A stretch of DNA of 43,746 nt, taken from NCBI GenBank assembly GCA_944380545.1, contig CALWHV010000008.1:1-43746 (forward strand). The letters run 5' to 3'. Source of the DNA: an uncultured Eubacterium sp. Lineage in GTDB: Bacteria; Bacillota; Clostridia; Oscillospirales; Acutalibacteraceae. Positions 1-7,559 of the stretch are shown here, piece after piece. The notes beneath the pieces were generated by a model, which worked only from the letters and a program-made list of their open reading frames with translations, was not told where the DNA came from and ran no database searches. Position numbers and translations under genes: made by a program. Positions within the stretch are counted from its first letter, which is position 1. Each line of letters opens with the position of its first letter.

Positions 1-400
1 GAGCGCTGTTTAAGCGGGCAATCGGGGTCCCCGAAAAGCGACAGCTTTTTGGGGAGAGGAGAAATTCATACTTGGAGTGAGCAATCGCCGAAAGAGCACT
101 GTTTAGGCGGGCTGCTGATAGCAGCCCCTACGCGGTGTTTGGTGAAACAACACCATTTTTATTCGGCGGTTGTGAGCGGAATGATATGAATTTCGACGAA
201 GCAGCCCTTACGCGGCGTTTAGTAAAACAGCATTATTTTTCGTTCGGCGGATGCGAGCGGAATTGTATGAATTTCGACGAAGCAGCCCCTACGCGATGTT
301 TAGTAAAACAACATTATTTTTATTCGGCGGTTGCGAGCGGAATGGTATGAATTTCGACGAGCGAACGGAATGGTATGAATTTCGTCGAAGCAGCCCGATT
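1..400 (+). repeat. Composite REP-like repeat, copy 1
   Basis: The order of parts is a C4/G4 hairpin at 29-54, a unique spacer, a palindrome GGGCTGCTGATAGCAGCCC at 109-127 followed by CTAC (reverse of GTAG), then about three tandem units of roughly 80 bp (135-214, 215-295, 296-360) and a broken fourth. Each unit contains TTCGGCGGTTG-type and GAATTTCGACGAAGCAGCC-type words and ends in a CTACGCG-like motif. The same parts in the same order occur at 41068-41345 and, inverted, at 12784-13045. Short ORFs here only reflect the repeat and are not genes. Confidence 0.85.
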
Positions 401-475
401 TGCCTCCCTTGTGCAAAGGGAGGTGATTTTGGTTTGCGCAAGCAAAGCTAAATCGGAGGGATTGTTATATCCCTC
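388..475. repeat. Small hairpin-rich (MITE-like) element
   Basis: Three inverted repeats lie side by side. CCTCCCTT (403-410) pairs with AAGGGAGG (416-423), a GCTTTGC/GCGCAAGC-type stem follows at about 431-449, and GAGGGAT (456-462) pairs with ATCCCTC (469-475). Similar CTCCCTTTG...CGGAGGGAT elements are dispersed in gut Clostridia genomes, to my recollection. It is fused to the end of the composite repeat and may have inserted into its fourth unit. Confidence 0.5.
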
Positions 476-510
476 AAACAACTCCCCTGCATATTTCAGC
501 GAAAATTACA

Positions 511-546
511 TCAAAACGCCCCGCGTTACGGCGCGGGGCTTTTGCT
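511..546. terminator. Terminator after serS (bidirectional)
   Basis: GCCCCGCG (518-525), a 6-nt loop, then CGCGGGGC (532-539), with T-rich tails on both sides. It ends exactly at the serS stop, so it closes the serS end of the operon. Confidence 0.8.
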
Positions 547-1838
547 TATTTTTTGTTTTTGGGAACGAGCGCCTTTGTGCCGCCCATATAGGGCTGAAGC
601 GCGGCGGGGATCAGCACGCTGCCGTCCGCCTGAAGATTGTTTTCAAGAAACGCGATGAGCATTCTGGGCGGCGCGACCACGGTGTTGTTGAGCGTGTGGG
701 CAAGATACGAGCCGTTTTCGCCCTTTATTTTTATCCTGAGGCGGCGCGCCTGCGCGTCCGTAAGATTGGAGCAGGAGCCGACCTCGAAATACTTTTTCTG
801 TCTGGGCGACCACGCCTCAACATCTATTGATTTCACCTTGAGATCCGCAAGATCGCCGGAGCAGCACTCAAGCGTGCGCACGGGGATATCGAGCGTGCGA
901 AACAGCTCCACGGTGTACGACCAGAGCTTGTTGAACCACTCGCGCGACTCCTCCGGCTTGCAGACGACTATCATCTCCTGCTTTTCAAACTGGTGGATGC
1001 GGTATACGCCGCGCTCCTCGATGCCGTGAGCGCCCTTTTCCTTTCTGAAGCAGGGCGAATAGGAGGTGAGCGTTTTGGGCAGCTCGCTCTCCGGCGTGGC
1101 GGTGTCTATAAACTTGCCTATCATCGAATGCTCCGAGGTGCCGATGAGGTAGAGGTCCTCCCCTTCTATCTTATACATCATCGCGTCCATCTCGGCAAAG
1201 CTCATAACTCCGTTTACAACGGCGGAGCGGATCATAAACGGCGGCACGCAGTAGGTGAAGCCCTTGTTTATCATAAAATCGCGCGCATAGGCGAGCACGG
1301 CGGAGTGAAGCCGCGCGATATCGCCCATAAGATAGTAAAAGCCGTTTCCGGCAACGCGGCCCGCGGCATCAAGATCTATGCCGCCGAAGCTCTCCATTAT
1401 CTCGGTGTGGTAGGGTATCTCGTAATCCGGAACTACCGGCTCGCCGAATTTTTGCAGCTCAACATTCTCGCTGTCGTCCCTGCCGATAGGCACATCGTCG
1501 TCAATTATATTCGGAATGGTCATCATAATTTCGGTTACGCGGGCGGAAAGCTCGCTCTCTTTTTTTGAGAGCGCCTCAAGCTCGTCCGCCTGCGCCTTGA
1601 CCTGCTCGCGCAGAGCCATACCCTCTTCCTTTTTGCCCTGCGCCATCAGGCTGCCTATCTCCTTTGACAGCCTGTTTCTGTTTGCGCGCAGATCGTCCGC
1701 CTTTTTCTGGACCTCCCTTTTCTCGGCGTCCGCGGCGATGACCTCGTCTACGAGCGGCAGCTTTTCATCCTGGAATTTCTTTTTGATGTTTTCCTTTACC
1801 TTATCCGGGTTTTCCCTTACAAATCTTATATCAAGCAT
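546..1838 (-). CDS. serS: Seryl-tRNA synthetase (divergent type)
   Basis: Charges tRNA-Ser with serine in the cytoplasm. The 430-residue length fits the family. The N-terminal third is the charged coiled-coil arm that grips the tRNA long arm, followed by the class II core. Motif 2 reads FRKEKGAHGIEERGVYRIHQ, followed by FEKQE. Motif 3 ends in PPRMLIAFLENN and then DGSVLIP and PYMGG. The usual bacterial TAEVPL and LNGSGLAVGR segments are replaced by LIGTSEHSMIGKF and LNNTVVAPPR. These look closer to the archaeal-like SerRS branch also found in some Clostridia (from memory of the family, not a search). It starts 2 nt after parB stops, so it is probably co-transcribed with parA-parB. A tRNA-Ser gene lies at 35249. 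Confidence 0.93.
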   Translation of the reverse strand: MLDIRFVRENPDKVKENIKKKFQDEKLPLVDEVIAADAEKREVQKKADDLRANRNRLSKEIGSLMAQGKKEEGMALREQVKAQADELEALSKKESELSARVTEIMMTIPNIIDDDVPIGRDDSENVELQKFGEPVVPDYEIPYHTEIMESFGGIDLDAAGRVAGNGFYYLMGDIARLHSAVLAYARDFMINKGFTYCVPPFMIRSAVVNGVMSFAEMDAMMYKIEGEDLYLIGTSEHSMIGKFIDTATPESELPKTLTSYSPCFRKEKGAHGIEERGVYRIHQFEKQEMIVVCKPEESREWFNKLWSYTVELFRTLDIPVRTLECCSGDLADLKVKSIDVEAWSPRQKKYFEVGSCSNLTDAQARRLRIKIKGENGSYLAHTLNNTVVAPPRMLIAFLENNLQADGSVLIPAALQPYMGGTKALVPKNKK

Positions 1839-1840
1839 AT

Positions 1841-2689
1841 TTATTCTCCTATCTTATTGGCAAGATTTTTGAGATCCTCTATTGAATAGAACTCTATCTC
1901 AAGCGTGCCTCCGCCCCGTTTATCGTAAACGCTGACTCTTCTGCCGAGCGATTCCGTAAGGGCAAGCTGCACCTCGTCGTAAAAGCTGTCTCTCGCCCTG
2001 CGGCGGCGCTTGCGCGGCACGGCTGTCTCTCTGCGCTGGGCAAGGCGCTCCACATCGCGCACCGTCATTTTGTTTGAAACAATGTTTTTGGCCGCCTCAA
2101 GCATCATAGCATCGTTGTCAAACGCAAGCAGCGCCCTGGCGTGGCCTGCAGAAAGCTCGCCGCTTCTTGTCATATCGCGCACCTCCGGCGGCAGGCGCAG
2201 CAGTCTTAAGCTGTTTGCGATTGCCGGACGCGATTTGCCCACGCTTGCAGCGGCCTCCTCCTGGGTGTAGCCGCATTTGTCTATAAGCGCCTGGAGCCCC
2301 TCCGCCTCTTCTATCGGATTCAGGTCTTCGCGCTGCAGATTTTCTATGATGGCGATCTCCATCGTTTCCGTGTCTGTAAGCTCTTTTACAACAACGGGCA
2401 CCTTTGTCAGCCCTGCCATACGGCAGGCGCGCCATCTGCGCTCGCCGGCAACGAGCTGGTAGCCGCCGGACGGTATCGGGCGCACGAGCAGCGGCTGCAA
2501 AACGCCGTGGCGGCGTATGCTGTCCGCCAGCTCTTCAAGCGACGCCTCGTCAAAAGTCTTGCGCGGCTGGTCGCGGTTCGGAACGATGTCGTTCAAATCA
2601 AGCTCGGTTTCACTTAAAAGCTCGTCGGTTGCGTTTTCAAACATCAGCGCGCCGAGCCCCTTGCCGAGCCCGCTCGGTTTTTTAGGCAT
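1841..2689 (-). CDS. parB: Chromosome partition protein ParB (Spo0J)
   Basis: CTP-dependent DNA clamp that loads at parS and spreads, recruiting SMC and ParA for origin segregation. The protein has 282 residues. An N-terminal tail (KPSGLGKGLGALM) resembles the ParA-stimulating peptide of Spo0J proteins. The CTP-binding GERRWRA motif and the ENLQREDLNPIEEA segment of the N domain follow, then a helix-turn-helix (YTQEEAAASVGKSRPAIANS) and a C-terminal dimerisation domain. It lies 63 nt downstream of parA and just upstream of serS. Its candidate binding sites are the three palindromes at 3594-3906. Confidence 0.97.
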   Translation of the reverse strand: MPKKPSGLGKGLGALMFENATDELLSETELDLNDIVPNRDQPRKTFDEASLEELADSIRRHGVLQPLLVRPIPSGGYQLVAGERRWRACRMAGLTKVPVVVKELTDTETMEIAIIENLQREDLNPIEEAEGLQALIDKCGYTQEEAAASVGKSRPAIANSLRLLRLPPEVRDMTRSGELSAGHARALLAFDNDAMMLEAAKNIVSNKMTVRDVERLAQRRETAVPRKRRRRARDSFYDEVQLALTESLGRRVSVYDKRGGGTLEIEFYSIEDLKNLANKIGE

Positions 2690-2752
2690 ATTGAACCTCC
2701 TCTTTTATACTGTTTTATTATGTTCGGTATTTATATTTTTCAGGTAATATTA

Positions 2753-3517
2753 TTACTGCTGAGCCTTTATAAGCTCGTCCGCAAGGCGCTTGTAGGCAAA
2801 GGACGCCTTGCAGTATTTTTCATAATATATAACCGGCTTGCCGAAGCTGGGCGCCTCCGCAAGCTTGACGCTGCGAGGGATCATAGTTTTGTACGCCTTG
2901 CCGGGAAAGTATTTGTTTACCTCCTCAATGACCTGCTGATTGAGCTTAAGGCGGCTGTCGTACATAGTGTAAAGCACGCCCTCAAGCTCAAGATGCTCGT
3001 TATAGTGCTGCTTTACGGTGCGCACTGTTGAAAGAAGCTGGCTCAGCCCTTCAAGCGCATAATATTCGCATTGCAGCGGCACGATAAGCGTGTCCGACGC
3101 GGTGAGAGCGTTCAGGCTCAAAAGCCCGAGGCTCGGCGGGCAGTCGATGATTATGAAATCAAAATCAGCTGCAAGGGGGGAGAGCGCCTTTTTAAGAGCG
3201 GTAAAGCGGTTTTCGGTTTCGGCGAGCTCAAGCTCAGCGCCGGCAAGGTTCATATTCGCCGGCAGCAGGAAAAGGTTTTTATACGCAGTTTCCTGCACGA
3301 TTGCGCGAGCCGGTACCTTATTTATAAGTATATCATAGGTTGAATACTCTATATCGGATTTGTCTATGCCGACGCCGCTTGTGGAATTGCCCTGCGGGTC
3401 AACATCAACAAGCAGCGTGCTCTTGCCCCTGCTGCCGAGCGCGGCTGCAAGATTGACGCAGGTGGTGGTTTTGCCGACGCCGCCCTTTTGATTGAATATA
3501 GCAATGCACTTTCCCAT
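2753..3517 (-). CDS. parA: Chromosome partition ATPase ParA (Soj)
   Basis: Deviant Walker ATPase that partners with ParB in origin segregation and, in Bacillus, regulates DnaA. The start is set at the ATG at 3517 (MGKCIAIFNQ), giving 254 residues and a GGAG ribosome site about 9 nt upstream. A longer in-frame opening back to 3610 is an artefact of translating a parS site (MFHVKH). The deviant Walker A KGGVGKTT lies near residue 11, a DVDPQGN segment follows, and DCPPSLG is the Walker B region. A promoter and parS sites lie directly upstream, and parB follows. Confidence 0.96.
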   Translation of the reverse strand: MGKCIAIFNQKGGVGKTTTCVNLAAALGSRGKSTLLVDVDPQGNSTSGVGIDKSDIEYSTYDILINKVPARAIVQETAYKNLFLLPANMNLAGAELELAETENRFTALKKALSPLAADFDFIIIDCPPSLGLLSLNALTASDTLIVPLQCEYYALEGLSQLLSTVRTVKQHYNEHLELEGVLYTMYDSRLKLNQQVIEEVNKYFPGKAYKTMIPRSVKLAEAPSFGKPVIYYEKYCKASFAYKRLADELIKAQQ

Positions 3518-3551
3518 ACGCAACGCTCCAAAATAAATTAGTAGTACGCTT

Positions 3552-3580
3552 ATTATACTACACGGCGGGCGTTCAATCAA
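3552..3580 (-). promoter_or_regulatory. Promoter of parA-parB-serS
   Basis: Read on the minus strand: -35 TTGATT (3575-3580), 17-nt spacer, -10 TATAAT (3552-3557). A short GTAGTA/TACTAC inverted repeat at 3541-3561 overlaps the -10 and could be an operator. The nearest parS begins 14 bp upstream of the -35. Confidence 0.75.
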
Positions 3581-3593
3581 TAGCGGCGGGGAA

Positions 3594-3609
3594 TGTTTCA
3601 CATGAAACA
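3594..3609. promoter_or_regulatory. parS site 1
   Basis: TGTTTCACATGAAACA, a perfect 16-bp palindrome, one symmetric centre change from the Bacillus consensus TGTTTCACGTGAAACA. It lies between noc and parA. Confidence 0.9.
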
Positions 3610-3664
3610 ATGCGATTATTTTTCAAAAATAGTGTGCCGGAAAAGAGGGCATACAATATATAGA

Positions 3665-3680
3665 TGTTTCACATGAAACA
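3665..3680. promoter_or_regulatory. parS site 2
   Basis: TGTTTCACATGAAACA, identical to site 1 and 71 bp from it. Confidence 0.9.
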
Positions 3681-3799
3681 TTGATGACGCGCCTTTTTCA
3701 CGCGTTTGTTTGCATTTGATTGAAAGGAACTAAATGTGTGTAAGATAAACGGGGGATTTGCGCTTCGGTATAATTTTTAAAAGAACCGTTTATGCGGAA

Positions 3800-3829
3800 T
3801 TTTAAACATTTTAAACACACTTATAAACA
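3800..3829. promoter_or_regulatory. Tandem putative DnaA boxes beside parS
   Basis: TTTTAAACA at 3800-3808 and 3809-3817 directly abut, and TTATAAACA follows at 3821-3829. The same 9-mer is clustered at the dnaA-dnaN origin. The third copy is intermediate between this word and the classical TTATCCACA. The functional role is inferred from sequence only. Confidence 0.55.
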
Positions 3830-3890
3830 TTATTTACCGCAAACAGTTCATATTGCCGTTGTTTATATGGAAATCAATATCTTGTGCTGT

Positions 3891-3906
3891 TGTTTCATAT
3901 GAAACA
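3891..3906. promoter_or_regulatory. parS-like site 3
   Basis: TGTTTCATATGAAACA, a perfect palindrome with TA at the centre instead of CG. It is 226 bp from site 2 and may be a weaker ParB site or a Noc-related site. Confidence 0.75.
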
Positions 3907-3939
3907 CAAGAGGGCAAGTGATACGGGCTTTAAATATAA

Positions 3940-3980
3940 ATAAAACGCAGGACGGCCCACCGTTGCCGGCAGGCCGTCCC
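3940..3980 (-). terminator. Terminator after noc
   Basis: Stem GGACGGCC (3950-3957) with GGCCGTCC (3972-3979). On the minus strand it is followed by GCGTTTTATTTA. It lies 43 nt past the noc stop and isolates noc from parA. Confidence 0.75.
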
Positions 3981-4022
3981 ACGTGATGAAAAGAGGAGAA
4001 TATGTTAAAACGGTTTCCCGTT

Positions 4023-4847
4023 TTAAGCGGAATCTGCGCCGGAGGAGGGCTTTTGGGCGTCCTTCGGCAGGTGTTTCGGTATGCGCACAAGAAATTCGAT
4101 GTAATCCTCCGTCTCCTTCTTATCGGCTTCTGCGGGGATACCGGCTTCCTTCATCGTATTTATCGCCTTGTTGACGGTATTTACGAAGATGCGCACATCC
4201 TTGAATATCTTAACTATATTTCCTTTTCTTTGCTTTGGCTCTTTATTTGTTACGGAATCTATATAGCTTTCCGTTTGCTGCACATTAAAGCCGCGCTCCT
4301 TTATGAGCTTGAGCGCCGCCCACATCTCCTTTTCGCCGGGCAGGCGAAGCAGGGCGCGCGCGTGGCGCTCCGTGAGCCCCTCCTTTTCAATGAAGTAGCG
4401 CACATCGGCGGGCAGACGCAGCAGGCGCAGCTTGTTTGAAAGGGCGCTCTGGCTTTTGCCGAGGCGGCGGGCGATCTGCTCCTGGGTCAGCCCGAAGTGG
4501 TTTTGCAGCTGGCTTATCGCCTGCGCCTCCTCAAAAAAGCTGAGGTCCGAGCGCTGCACATTCTCAATAACGGAGTAAACGGCTGACTCCTCATAGTCGC
4601 AGTTCACTATAAGGCAGGGCACGGTGGCAAGGTTGGCAAGTATCGCGGCTCGAAGCCTGCGCTCGCCGGCGATGATCTCGTAATAATCGCTGTTGTTTAT
4701 CCGCCGCGCCAGCAGGGGCTGAAGTATGCCGTTTTCCCTGATTGATTCGGCAAGGCTCAAAAGCTCCTCGCTTTTAAACTGCTTTCTTGGCTGGTAGGGA
4801 TTCGGCAGCAGCCGTTCGGTGGCTATTCTTTGAACTTCCTCCGGCAT
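4023..4847 (-). CDS. noc: Nucleoid occlusion protein Noc (ParB paralogue)
   Basis: ParB-family DNA-binding CTPase. In Bacillus Noc binds its own sites and blocks division over the nucleoid. The start is set at the ATG at 4847 (MPEEVQRIATERL), 274 residues, with AAGGAG 11 nt upstream. An in-frame GTG at 4868 has no ribosome site. PNPYQPRK and the GERRLRA CTP motif mark the N domain, with a helix-turn-helix around LTQEQIARRLGKSQSALSNK. The N-terminal membrane-targeting amphipathic helix of Bacillus Noc is not evident. No clear Bacillus-type Noc site was seen, so a second ParB remains possible, but the position next to rsmG supports Noc. Confidence 0.85.
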   Translation of the reverse strand: MPEEVQRIATERLLPNPYQPRKQFKSEELLSLAESIRENGILQPLLARRINNSDYYEIIAGERRLRAAILANLATVPCLIVNCDYEESAVYSVIENVQRSDLSFFEEAQAISQLQNHFGLTQEQIARRLGKSQSALSNKLRLLRLPADVRYFIEKEGLTERHARALLRLPGEKEMWAALKLIKERGFNVQQTESYIDSVTNKEPKQRKGNIVKIFKDVRIFVNTVNKAINTMKEAGIPAEADKKETEDYIEFLVRIPKHLPKDAQKPSSGADSA

Positions 4848-4934
4848 CGCGCCTTCAACTCCTTGCACAAGGCAAACGGCTCTTGCGCTGCGCGCCGCCG
4901 TTTCTCTTTCTGTTTAAACTATATCACAGGGCGC

Positions 4935-4969
4935 GAAAAAAAGAAAGGATTTTCGATAGTGAAAATCCT
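4935..4969 (-). terminator. Terminator after rsmG
   Basis: On the minus strand, AGGATTTTC, a 6-nt loop and GAAAATCCT, followed by TTCTTTTTTTCG. It separates the mnmE-mnmG-rsmG operon from noc. Confidence 0.85.
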
Positions 4970-4995
4970 CTCTGTTTAGACCGTTTATGATAAAA

Positions 4996-5697
4996 TCACA
5001 GCGGGCGGGTGGTTATCTTTTTTGTTTTTCTGGGGTATTTTGGCGGAGTTTGCGATATCTTTTCAACCACAACTATATTGCGCTCGTCGCCGTTCGGGAG
5101 TTTCAGATAAACAGTTTCCCTTATCCTGCCGCCCATCTCCTCTATGGCGTGCGAGGCAAGCGCCGTTTCATCCTCCGCGCCCTTGAGCGCGGCGAAGAGC
5201 CCGCCGACCTTTACAAGGCCGAGGCAGTATTCGGCAAGGATATTCAGCGGCGCAACGGCGCGGCTTACGGCAAGGTCAAAGCTCTCCCTGCAGCCGGAGA
5301 TATGCGCAAGCGTCTCCGCCCGCTCGCTTACAACCTCGCCCGTGAGCCCCGCAAGGCGCAGCACCTCCTTGGTGAAGCCCAGCTTTTTGCCCACGGAATC
5401 AAGAAAGGTCATATCAAGGTCGGGGCGCATTATGAGCATCGGCAGGCCGGGAAAGCCCGCGCCGCAGCCCACATCTATAACTCGCGCGCCCTGCGGCGGG
5501 TCAACCGCCTTGAAAACGCTGAGCGAATCCGCGATGTGCTTAACGGCGATACCGTCCTCGTCCGTTATGGCGGTGAGGTTGATATGCTCGTTCCAGCGTA
5601 TCAGCCGCTGCTCCAAAAGCTCAAAGCGCTCGAGCGCCATATTGCTCGGCTCAAGGCCGTATTCGGCTGCGTAAGCCTTTATCTTTTCTCTGTTCAT
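4996..5697 (-). CDS. rsmG: 16S rRNA (guanine-N7)-methyltransferase RsmG
   Basis: Methylates G527 of 16S rRNA using S-adenosylmethionine (family knowledge, formerly GidB). The protein has 233 residues, the usual length. The SAM-binding glycine loop is VIDVGCGAGFPGLP near residue 70, with HIADSL before it and AVSRAVAPL further on as the family signature. The start codon overlaps the mnmG stop by 4 nt (ATGA), implying translational coupling. A terminator follows. Confidence 0.96.
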   Translation of the reverse strand: MNREKIKAYAAEYGLEPSNMALERFELLEQRLIRWNEHINLTAITDEDGIAVKHIADSLSVFKAVDPPQGARVIDVGCGAGFPGLPMLIMRPDLDMTFLDSVGKKLGFTKEVLRLAGLTGEVVSERAETLAHISGCRESFDLAVSRAVAPLNILAEYCLGLVKVGGLFAALKGAEDETALASHAIEEMGGRIRETVYLKLPNGDERNIVVVEKISQTPPKYPRKTKKITTRPL

Positions 5698-7556
5698 AGC
5701 GCCTCCAGAATTATATTGAGCGCGGCGATGTCCGCCGGGTTCACTCCGCTTATCCGGCTTGCCTGCCCCAGATTTTCCGGCCGCACGGCGGAGAGCTTTT
5801 CTATCGCCTCCAGCCGAAGCCCGCGCAGCTTTGAATAATCAATCTCCGGCGGGATGCGCTTTTTCTCTATCCTGCGCATCTCCTTTATCTGCTGCTCCTG
5901 GCGGGCGATATAGCCCTCGTACTTGACGGAGATCTCCACCTGCTCAAACACCTGACGGGGATAATCGGGGCGGGTGGGGTCCACCGGCTCAAGATCCTTA
6001 TAGGTGACCTGCGGCCTTTTTAATAATTCTATCATCTTGCAGCCCTTTTTTAAAGGGGCGGTGCCGCATTTTTCAAGGATCTTGCAAAGCTCTTCGCTTG
6101 CGGGCACGGATACCTCGCGTATCCTTTGAAGCTCGCTTTCTATCCGCCGCTTTTTTTCAAGAAAATCCGCCCAGCGCTCATCGCTTATCAGCCCTATCTC
6201 GCGGCCGAGCGGGGTGAGGCGCAGATCGGCGTTGTCCTGCCGCAGCACAAGGCGGTACTCGCTGCGGCTCGTCATCATTCTGTAAGGGTCGGTGCAGCCC
6301 TTCGTAACAAGGTCGTCTATCAGCGTGCCTATGTAGCTGCCGCCGCGGTCAAGGACGACCGGCTCCTTGCCCTTTACCTTTCTTGCGGCGTTGATCCCGG
6401 CAACCAGCCCCTGCGCAGCCGCCTCCTCATAGCCGCTGGAGCCGTTGAACTGACCGGCGCCGTAAAGCCCCGGCAGCCCGCGGAACTCAAGGCTTGCGCC
6501 CATCGCCGTGGGGTCGGCGCAGTCATATTCAATGGCGTACGCCGTGCGCATCATCTGCGCGTGCTCAAGACCCGGTATCGTGTGAATGAACTGAAGCTGC
6601 ACATCCTCCGGCAGGGAGGAGGAGAGCCCCTGAAGATACATCTCCTGCGTTTTGAGCCCGCACGGCTCTATAAACAGCTGGTGGCGCTCCTTATCAGCAA
6701 AGCGCACCACCTTGTCCTCAAAGCTGGGGCAGTAGCGCGGCCCCTTGCCCTCTATCTTGCCGCCGTAAAGAGGGGAGCGGTCAAGATTTTCAAGGATGAC
6801 GCGCTTCGTTTCCTCGTTAGTGTAGGTCATATAGCACACCGCCTTGTTTTGAGGCGGCGTTTTGGTTTCAAAGCTGAACGGCTGAGTCTCCTCGTCGCCG
6901 GGCTGAAGCTCCGTCTTTTCAAGATCAAGGCTGCGCCTGTTGACCCTGGCCGGAGTGCCGGTCTTAAAGCGGCGCAGCGGTATGCCGAGCTTGTAAAGCG
7001 ACTGAGTAAGCTCGTTTGCGGGGAACATCCCGTCCGGTCCGGAGGGGTAGGAAACATCGCCTATGTAGACGCGCCCTCCGAGGAAGGTGCCCGTGGCGAT
7101 AACAACGCATTTTGCAAAAAACTGCGCCTCAAGCTTTGTTGTAAGCAGCCAGCCGCCGTCCGCACGCTCAAGCGAAACTATCTCCGCCTGGCGAACATCA
7201 AGCCCGTCCTGCGCCTCAAGCGTGTGCTTCATTCCGGCGGAATAGGCGCGCCTGTCTATCTGCGCGCGCAGCGAATGGACCGCCGGCCCCTTGCCGAGGT
7301 TTAGCATACGGCTCTGTATTGTGTACTTATCTGCCGCCCTGCCCATCTCGCCGCCGAGCGCGTCTATCTCCCTGACAAGATGCCCCTTTGAGGTGCCTCC
7401 TATAGAGGGGTTGCACGGCATATTGCCTATCCAGTCAAGATTTACGGTAAACGCCGCCGTCCGGCAGCCGAGCCGCGCGGCGGCAAGCGCCGCCTCTATT
7501 CCGGCGTGACCCGCGCCGATAACGGCAACATCGTATTTTTCGGCAAAATATTTCAT
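5694..7556 (-). CDS. mnmG: tRNA uridine-34 modification enzyme MnmG (GidA)
   Basis: FAD protein that works with MnmE to install the carboxymethylaminomethyl group on wobble U34 of certain tRNAs. The protein has 620 residues. The N-terminal dinucleotide fold is VAVIGAGHAGIEAALAAARL. NPSIGGTSKGHLVREIDALG and the GTFLGG region are typical, and a second signature is GQFNGSSGYEEAAAQGLVAG. The C-terminal helical domain binds MnmE and tRNA. It starts 3 nt after mnmE stops and overlaps rsmG by 4 nt. Confidence 0.97.
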   Translation of the reverse strand: MKYFAEKYDVAVIGAGHAGIEAALAAARLGCRTAAFTVNLDWIGNMPCNPSIGGTSKGHLVREIDALGGEMGRAADKYTIQSRMLNLGKGPAVHSLRAQIDRRAYSAGMKHTLEAQDGLDVRQAEIVSLERADGGWLLTTKLEAQFFAKCVVIATGTFLGGRVYIGDVSYPSGPDGMFPANELTQSLYKLGIPLRRFKTGTPARVNRRSLDLEKTELQPGDEETQPFSFETKTPPQNKAVCYMTYTNEETKRVILENLDRSPLYGGKIEGKGPRYCPSFEDKVVRFADKERHQLFIEPCGLKTQEMYLQGLSSSLPEDVQLQFIHTIPGLEHAQMMRTAYAIEYDCADPTAMGASLEFRGLPGLYGAGQFNGSSGYEEAAAQGLVAGINAARKVKGKEPVVLDRGGSYIGTLIDDLVTKGCTDPYRMMTSRSEYRLVLRQDNADLRLTPLGREIGLISDERWADFLEKKRRIESELQRIREVSVPASEELCKILEKCGTAPLKKGCKMIELLKRPQVTYKDLEPVDPTRPDYPRQVFEQVEISVKYEGYIARQEQQIKEMRRIEKKRIPPEIDYSKLRGLRLEAIEKLSAVRPENLGQASRISGVNPADIAALNIILEAL

Positions 7557-7559
7557 CGT

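Noticed and set aside
135..451. Short ORFs rich in FGGCERN and MNFDEAA
   Set aside because: They are translations of the tandem repeat units and recur in all three repeat copies; no ribosome sites or conserved protein.
3518..3610. N-terminal extension of ParA (MFHVKH...)
   Set aside because: It translates a parS site and the promoter; the ATG at 3517 has a ribosome site and the family start.
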